From Cudoniella acicularis (lineage: Eukaryota; Ascomycota; Leotiomycetes; Helotiales; Helotiaceae): a DNA stretch of 23,080 bases. A program made the translations under genes and the position numbers. The stretch is from NCBI GenBank assembly GCA_013054445.1, contig JAAMPI010000918.1, positions 1 to 23,080 of the forward strand, written 5' to 3'. Below the pieces are notes generated by a model, which was not told the DNA's origin, made no database searches, and saw only the letters and a program-made list of their open reading frames with translations. Shown piece after piece: positions 17,901-23,080 of this stretch (position 1 is its first letter; each line of letters starts with the position of its first letter).

Positions 17901-20900
17901 CGGCCCCGGTTTCGGTGGCCCCGACTTCGATTGCCCCTTCTCAAGGTCGCCCGAGAGGCTTCTCCCATGGCTTTAATTACATTGCCCCCACTGATGGCCG
18001 TGAACATGATTCTCTCCAGAGATGGAGGGGTGCTCCTGTTTTTGCTTGGGGGGTCGGTGGAACCATCATTACCTCATTCCCAAAGGACGTTCCTCGATAC
18101 GGAATGAATCAGACTGCGCCCATGATTGTTCGTAGCCCTGGAGAAGTAAAGATAACCAATATCAAAGAGGTGGATCCACTTCCCGAAAGGCTAACAAGCT
18201 TCCCGGGGCCTTTGAAAGGCAAGTCAAATAAGAAGCAGGTAGTTGCGTGGCTCAATTCCGGCATCAGTATTTTGGAGCAAAATGCATCGTATCTGCGATC
18301 AATATCGTACCTTTCCCATGAAGATAAACGCACTGAGGAGCGGATATTGCTCTGGAAGATTCTACGCGTTTTCATCGAGAACGATGGTATTCTCGAAGGA
18401 AATTCCACTGTTGACAAAGCTGTTCGCACAGTCTTATCTCCTGGCTTGGATGAAGAGAGCACCAGCAATCCGCTATATGCCACCAGTGCCGATTTATCAG
18501 GAATTCAGCCATCCTCCAGCATTCCAAACTCCGACCCAGTTGATCCTGCCGCTGTTGATCAGCTCAGGAGGCATCTTCTTCGTGGAGACCGTGAGAAAGC
18601 TGTTTGGGAGGCGGTTGACAAGCGTTTGTGGGCTCACGCAATGCTGATCTCAAATACTGTGTCAAAAGAACTCTACAAGCAGGTTGCGCAAGAATTTGTG
18701 CAGAAGGAAGTCAAAAATACCGGCGCGAACACCGAGTCTCTCGCTGCTCTCTACGAAATATTTGCAGGCAACTTCGAAGAGAGCGTCGATGAGCTTGTTC
18801 CACCTTCAGCTCGAGCTGGATTCCAGATGGTTAGTACCTCTAATGCAGTTGGGCCTTCAAAAGATGGACTCGATGGTCTGGACAGATGGAGGGAGACATT
18901 GGGGCTCGTCCTAAGTAACAGAAGCGTTGATGACATCCAAGCGCTGAATGCTTTGGGCAAGCTATTATCTGGCTATGGTAGAGCTGAAGCTGCGCATATC
19001 TGCTTCCTGTTTGCTCGGAATCTTTCCATCTTCGGCGGTGTCGATGACCCTTCGGCAAGCATTGTTCTTGTCGGATCTGATCATCTAAGACAGCCATATG
19101 AGTTTGATAGGGAGATGGAGCCTATCCTACTCAGCGAAGTTTTCGAGTACGGTATGTCGTTATCCAACACATCGAACATTCCAGTTTCTAGTCCGCATTT
19201 GGCTATTTATAAACTCCAGCATGCTACAATCCTGGCAGAGTTTGGGTACAGGGAAAAAGCTCTCCAGTACTGCGAGTCGATTGCATCTTCTATCACTTCT
19301 CAAACTCGAAGATCTCCATACCATCATTCTCTCCTGATATCGGCCCTGGATGATCTCAGCAAACGCTTGAAGCAATCTCCCAAAGCCGAAACTTCTTCCT
19401 GGGTTTCAAAGCCTAGTATCGATAAGATTGGTACCTCTGTTTGGGATAAGCTGAGCAAATTCGTTGCTGGTGATGAAAACGATGACCCTTCCGTGCCTGG
19501 TTCGGCTGGAGGAAGTGGAACGGAGACAGGGCCCTTTTCGAGAATTGCTGGTGGTACTCCCACAATAAGCCGTTCACCATCTAATGCTGACATATACGGT
19601 TCTTACAACGGAGGACTTGGTATCAATGGTGGCCCAGCCGTTGCCCCAACCACCAAGGCCAGCTCGAGGTATGCACCAGGCCGTACCTACACACCAGAAC
19701 CTCGCACTGGTTCATACAGTTCACAGCCAAGAAGCTCCTTAGAAGGGAGGTCTTCAGATGAGCAGCAACGATATGAACCGCAGCGACAGATGTCAGATTA
19801 TCGACCTGGTTCCCAATCTATAGCTCATATTCCCCAAGCAAGTAATGGCTACACTCCTCAATCCTCGTATCCTCAAGTTGGAAATGAGTCGCCATATGCA
19901 CCCCAACTCTCCACACCTACTACCGAGCAAGCACCAAATATTTATTCCTCCCCTCAACCAGTTACCAGCTTTGACGGCCACCAAGCGTCGAGCTCTTACC
20001 AACCCACTGGATCCTCATATCAACCTGATCAACCTCACCAACCATCTAGCTACGAACCTCAATCATCTTCTGGTTACGAACCACCAAGTACGACAGGATA
20101 CGAACCCCCTAGTTCTGGATATGAGCCACCGGCTAGCGGATATGAACCGCCCAGCAGTGGTTATGAACCTCCATCTTATGAACCTGCAACAATGAGTGAC
20201 GAACCTGATTCCCCCGTGGAAACGAGACGGAAGAAGACGTTCATGGATAACGATGAAGACGACATTCCTGCTCTTAAACAAGCTCCTGCAGCAGGGGAGA
20301 AGACAAAAGCGGAGAAGGACCGGGAAGCCGACGAGGCTTTCCGGAAAGCTGCTGAAGAAGATGGTATGTTCTTCGACATTTTTCAAAATATTTTTACTAA
20401 CAAATCCATAGCAAAAAAGGCTGCTGCCGCTCCTGCAAAGAAGGGCTGGGGACTCGGTGGGTGGTTTGGAGGTGGAAAGAAAGAGTCACAAGACATGTCA
20501 CAACCAAACAAACCAATCAAAGCAAAACTAGGGGAAGCAAGCTCCTTCGTCTATGATCCGGAACTCAAACGATGGATCAACAAGAAAGGAGGTGACACTG
20601 CGCCCACACCGACCGCGACTCCACCGCCACCCAAAGCTGGACCACCACGAACAGCAAGTGCTATGTCTGCACCCACATCCGCTCCTAAAGGTCCTCCGAT
20701 GCGCGCCTCTTCCGATTCTGGCAGGACCTTCGGCCCGATGTTACAGGGAGATGGGCCATCTCCCTCGCCCAGTGAGAGCGGATTAGCTTCTTCAAGTCTC
20801 GGTCCAACACCCATGGCCCGTAGCGCAAGCAACAACAGCATCGGGCGACCGCCAAGTGCACCACCTAGCCGACCAGGAACAGGAATGAGTAACGCGAGTA

Positions 20901-21010
20901 GCATCGATGATCTACTTGGTCCTGCAACCGGAGGGTCGAGGAAAAGCGCCGCGTCGAAGAAGAAGAAAGGGAGAGGGTATGTTGATGTTATGGGTGACAA
21001 AGCTTCGTGA
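14966..21010 (+). CDS. SEC16: COPII coat assembly protein SEC16 (two exons, 1998 aa)
   Basis: Exons 14966-20363 and 20412-21010 total 5997 nt, 1999 codons including TGA. SEC16 is the peripheral scaffold of ER exit sites that binds COPII subunits and organises vesicle budding. Residues 1 to about 450 are acidic and contain the Sec16 N-terminal patches WGEDDEVDPEWN and AKWKAALGDEFLDNDDE followed by LFGSDDEGFLED. Residues about 450-995 are Pro/Ser/Gln-rich and disordered. Residues about 1000-1480 form the central conserved domain, starting near LQRWRGAPVFAWGVGG, with the helical Sec13-binding ACE1-type fold. Then comes a second disordered segment with GYEPPSS repeats, and a conserved C-terminus with KKGWGLGGWFGGG and SSFVYDPELKRWINKKGG. 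Length matches fungal family members (yeast is about 2200 aa). The ATG at 14966 begins MPSESLTASWNPALMPN, typical of the family. The last four residues are DKAS. Confidence 0.95.
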   Translation: MPSESLTASWNPALMPNSSEDTIVTKSMQSSQANTSPSPEPVPETSNPEPDAQSSEPHIEEAATSNGAVVESAIESMQEEPHRELDNLRNALTTSLSSPGGVELEESPSHNGIAHEDHVTKDVADFPSEGPTNGNKHLSTMSFARTVSDEVNWGEDDEVDPEWNISRTDTDPFKLMAKTDRTNSFPVVPPAHSTGLHHNELELPHSQVEEIMNEVEHESRDLFANEEDEGEADFFSQQAAPDAPDGFLDDETDTNAANLNEHFGQSSGGDSRPEQDFESQAHYEEGLHLIQHNHGNEDGDDFFAQVSKSEEPIGDSWEPQSLERKSTMQAMKDSIQHQSHYQTHDDIAEEDSDVDDQVGKSQSSVDHPAGDGNAVPTSTLSSQNLGEREAPLDNQAEAPEALATDPSEADLAAKWKAALGDEFLDNDDELLEDDEETTENSTALDPAALFGSDDEGFLEDTEGQAPPANASTQSMSNGHVMESPGASQTNQPGSSSNSRYLPAGVNVVAPPETKNYAPTAPLLTDLSRPATTGAAPSPYMATGISNFAPPQPERPNMPKAQSFADKSKGGYASPYDLPMEVVKPRKRASLQHVNRGNASPAAVPPPRSTSIYAHPAPPGSASSMSPPTSSHGAQQSQPHPSPITSTAQPPKPTSQPAHGFFEELPMTHRPKPATRHSGSFGPQSPQSPYGAPPPMGAPQFPPPAGHTPYALSVQQQPAQSSIPQTSLVAPERVSPYASLPSGHVPPPAIASRYSPAPPQLHSHTAPPPVSQSRYSPAPPTLPQQQSYNSPPTGSQPQMLAHQPRTSSPLAHFERTQDQRSYSADNSNFDRRSSNSGYESSLRTSHLPPTTEVDETEQPSSPTRNYGDLQMQNPRQPMSQLPNAMRPVTRTPPPPQNLGSRMTMSPPKRAPSNYLPQQFSVSSQPGPEFVPPKRSHTQSPGTAFTGPRLEMTNSVPYPRPASVEVPTSPRAYIPMAPASTAPVSVAPTSIAPSQGRPRGFSHGFNYIAPTDGREHDSLQRWRGAPVFAWGVGGTIITSFPKDVPRYGMNQTAPMIVRSPGEVKITNIKEVDPLPERLTSFPGPLKGKSNKKQVVAWLNSGISILEQNASYLRSISYLSHEDKRTEERILLWKILRVFIENDGILEGNSTVDKAVRTVLSPGLDEESTSNPLYATSADLSGIQPSSSIPNSDPVDPAAVDQLRRHLLRGDREKAVWEAVDKRLWAHAMLISNTVSKELYKQVAQEFVQKEVKNTGANTESLAALYEIFAGNFEESVDELVPPSARAGFQMVSTSNAVGPSKDGLDGLDRWRETLGLVLSNRSVDDIQALNALGKLLSGYGRAEAAHICFLFARNLSIFGGVDDPSASIVLVGSDHLRQPYEFDREMEPILLSEVFEYGMSLSNTSNIPVSSPHLAIYKLQHATILAEFGYREKALQYCESIASSITSQTRRSPYHHSLLISALDDLSKRLKQSPKAETSSWVSKPSIDKIGTSVWDKLSKFVAGDENDDPSVPGSAGGSGTETGPFSRIAGGTPTISRSPSNADIYGSYNGGLGINGGPAVAPTTKASSRYAPGRTYTPEPRTGSYSSQPRSSLEGRSSDEQQRYEPQRQMSDYRPGSQSIAHIPQASNGYTPQSSYPQVGNESPYAPQLSTPTTEQAPNIYSSPQPVTSFDGHQASSSYQPTGSSYQPDQPHQPSSYEPQSSSGYEPPSTTGYEPPSSGYEPPASGYEPPSSGYEPPSYEPATMSDEPDSPVETRRKKTFMDNDEDDIPALKQAPAAGEKTKAEKDREADEAFRKAAEEDGMFFDIFQNIFTNKSIAKKAAAAPAKKGWGLGGWFGGGKKESQDMSQPNKPIKAKLGEASSFVYDPELKRWINKKGGDTAPTPTATPPPPKAGPPRTASAMSAPTSAPKGPPMRASSDSGRTFGPMLQGDGPSPSPSESGLASSSLGPTPMARSASNNSIGRPPSAPPSRPGTGMSNASSIDDLLGPATGGSRKSAASKKKKGRGYVDVMGDKAS
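17888..17932 (+). repeat. 15-bp coding repeat in SEC16
   Basis: Three diverged 15-bp units encode APAST, APVSV and APTSI just before the central conserved domain. A disordered linker tolerates such slippage. Confidence 0.7.
20072..20185 (+). repeat. Coding minisatellite (GYEPPSS) in SEC16
   Basis: About five tandem units of 21-24 bp encode GYEPPST/GYEPPSS/GYEPPAS/GYEPPSS and a final partial unit, preceded by related SYQP and SYEP motifs from about 19998. Synonymous third-position differences between units show that the array is not brand new. Confidence 0.85.
20364..20411 (+). other. Intron of SEC16 (48 nt, multiple of three)
   Basis: Donor GTATGT, branch TACTAAC at 20395-20401, acceptor CATAG. 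Splicing joins FRKAAEED to AKKAAAAPAKKGWGLGG. The intron has no in-frame stop, so a retained copy would be translated as a hydrophobic insert. Confidence 0.93.
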
Positions 21011-21574
21011 TTCATCATTCCTACTTTTGTCGGTATAGGGAATTGGGATACGTACAATAAGGTGGGAATGGGGGAAAGGGGGTGACTTCGGGGAACGGAG
21101 TGTATATTAGACTTGGGATGACATGACGATGGGGCATGTTTAAGACATTTGTAATCTGTATTATACCTATAGGCTTTTGCCTTACCCTCCTTACTTCAGT
21201 TTGTTTTAGTTTCAGGTTCAGCCTTCCTTGCCTTATTAGAGCGAGAGAGCGAGGCAGGCGTTTGAATTGAATTAGAAATTCTTTTTCGAATACCGTTCTA
21301 TATTCTGATATCGTGAATATAACTCGGTGTCTTTTCTATTTATAGTTTTGCTGCAACTTTGGTGATTGTTTTCTTATTTTTGAGTGCTTTCAGATATACT
21401 ACTATACTAAGAAACCCTTATTTCTCTAATAGCTTAAGGTAATAGTTTATCCACTAATGTCAGAGAAATTTATGTTAGTAATTAAATTGTCGCACTCTTG
21501 CTAATAAATTAGCGGTTCGAGTATTAAATCTAGTTCGATTAACATTCTAAAAAAAGCATTAACATCAACGAACA
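21011..21574. other. Intergenic 3' flank of SEC16
   Basis: It contains the SEC16 3' UTR and the 3' flank of the pseudogene to the right. It is G-rich around 21060-21100 and AT-rich after 21280. No gene, terminator hairpin or repeat could be supported. Confidence 0.6.
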
Positions 21575-23080
21575 CTAATCCAAAAATCTCGCCTGCCCCC
21601 CTTCACACTTCTCCTTATCCGAACCATTCCCATCAATGAAACATCTCCAATGCGCAACCCGCATGATCAAATTCCCAATCATACCCCTATAATACCTCCC
21701 CTCCCAATCATCAACATAAAACTCCATCTCTCTCAATTCCCTCCCCATCTTTCTCGCCCTCATCTTCTGAAACAATTTCAAAGTCGACTTCTGATTAAAG
21801 AGCGGATCGGGAACAACAACAATACTCTTATTGTACTCCTGTGTTCGCCACTTATATAGTATACCGTTGTATTCGTCGCTCCACCGTGCTTCTGGTTTGG
21901 TCATCCATTCACGGGCCGGACTTGGGACTCTTAGTGCGAGTCTTTCGAGATTGGGCGACATTCTGAAGGAGGTGAAAAGTGGTGAGTCAATAGATATATT
22001 TGTTTTTATTGAGAGGTTTATGTCGAGGCTTGAGAGCTTGGGACTATTTGCAATCAATGTAGACAGTTCCCCTTCATTAAGCGGATCAAGATTCATCCTC
22101 TTATCGCCGAAAGAAAAATGTTCTAGTTTCCGAAGTCGTGATGGAGACGTGTTAAGCACCGACAAGAGAGCATTTCCCTCTTTCCAGTGTATGGATATGA
22201 GTCCAATCCATGACTTCCACCCATGCACCCAGATTGGATTTTGGTTCTTCCTTTGGAAGACTAGGTTCCGGAATGGAATCCTTGCCGAAACAGCCACCTA
22301 AGAATCTCCGCCAAACGGAGGGTTTTTTGACCCACGGCGTTTTCCATTAAAAAACGTCATTGACAGGCATATCTAGCCTATATCCTCTAAGTTTCAGGAT
22401 TTCCAACGGTGGGAAGGTAACATTTGGATGAGAAGCAAAGTCGAAAGGAAAAGGCGCACTAGTAGGCTCGCACACACTATCGTCCACAATTCTGAGTTCG
22501 AGTTCTCTTAGATTCGGCGCGGTAGCGAGAACAGAGAAGAGGGTTTCCATGTGTTGGCTGGTACTTCCGTACCTATTAAATATTTCGGCTTTTAGGGAGT
22601 AGATGTTTGTGGAATTTATGAAGTGCGAGGTCATGTGGTTGTGGTTCCTCCTTCCCCTCGCGTTTTTTTGGGCCATCATCTTGCCATCCAGAGGTTGTCG
22701 GAGTTGAAAGTATAGTAAATCTTGCACTCTGGAATCTTCTTTTCCAAACCTCTTAAGATACTCTCCGGTATGGCAGTGGGGTAACCCCATCGCACAACCT
22801 CTATTGGTCCTCCCCCCTCCGATGCCATACTCTCAAAAACCCCCCTCAACAAGCTCCAAATTCCCAAACTCAAGTTCACCCCCGACTGTAATTTCTCTCA
22901 CAGACGAGCGATATAACTCTGCGTTCTTAGAGTAGATGAACCATTTTGAAAATATTTTTGTGAATGTGCGTCGATCTCGTGTGAATGTTATATCGAGGGC
23001 TGAGAGATCGGAGCCGAGGAGAGGCCCTTCAAATGCGGCGTCGTATTTTATGGAGGGGAATTTGTCATTTTCGAGAAGGG
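21575..23080 (-). pseudogene. LRR/F-box-like fungal protein, frameshifted pseudogene, 5' end outside window
   Basis: Protein-like sequence continues on the minus strand from the window edge to TAG at 21577-21575, but in changing frames. An edge-entering frame from 23078 is open for 81 codons (FSKWFIYSKNAELYRSSV) to TGA at 22835. It is continued in a second frame (SMASEGGGPIEVVRWGYP) after a G6/T5 run, then a third (MTSHFINSTNIYSLKAEIF, LATAPNLRELELRIVDD) ending at TAA 22349-22347. Beyond that stop the same frame still reads WMEVMDWTHIHTLERG. A last frame carries SPKLSSLDINLSI and NLERLALRVPSP to the end. The leucine-spaced segments resemble the LRR part of fungal F-box-type proteins; no F-box is in the window. 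At least three frameshifts and one stop, some at homopolymers, argue for a pseudogene. The neighbouring 6-kb and 4-kb genes are free of such errors, which speaks against poor sequence quality. Confidence 0.7.

Overview
The window looks like filamentous ascomycete (Pezizomycotina) genomic DNA. The evidence is short 48-65 nt introns with GTATGT-type donors and CTGAC/CTAAC branch sites, a Clr5-domain/TPR protein, a SEC16 with fungal architecture, and AT-rich decayed tracts between compact genes. Leotiomycetes is my best guess, but only from the general style of the proteins. No bacterial operons, tRNA, rRNA or CRISPR are visible.

Layout. Positions 1-5050 are an AT-rich gene graveyard. A minus-strand amidase pseudogene (775-2649) is split by a 340-bp solo LTR (1108-1447) with a perfect 5-bp target duplication. 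A second copy of the same LTR (2650-3004) caps its 5' end. A possible minus-strand gene relic lies at 3318-3846. Positions 5125-7676 hold an intact three-exon gene for an 812-residue Clr5-TPR protein; its second intron is best read as GC-AG. Positions 7677-10234 are a 2.6-kb pyrimidine-rich stretch without a supportable gene. Positions 10235-14307 (minus) encode a NEO1-type P4-ATPase, and 14966-21010 (plus) encode the COPII scaffold SEC16. These two are divergent and share a 658-bp intergenic promoter region. From 21575 to the right edge (minus) is a frameshifted LRR/F-box-like pseudogene whose 5' end lies outside the window.

How the genes work together. SEC16 organises ER exit sites and NEO1 flips phospholipid in Golgi/endosomal membranes, so the divergent pair joins two early-secretory housekeeping functions. 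The Clr5-TPR gene has no evident partner. The left and right flanks record transposon insertion and gene decay, with some C-to-T type nonsense changes that would fit repeat-induced point mutation. I found no convincing new multi-gene system. The most informative observations are the amidase/LTR junction, the GC-AG intron, the 3n intron of SEC16, the likely 5'-UTR intron of SEC16, and the C-terminal intron of NEO1 that splits its last membrane helix.
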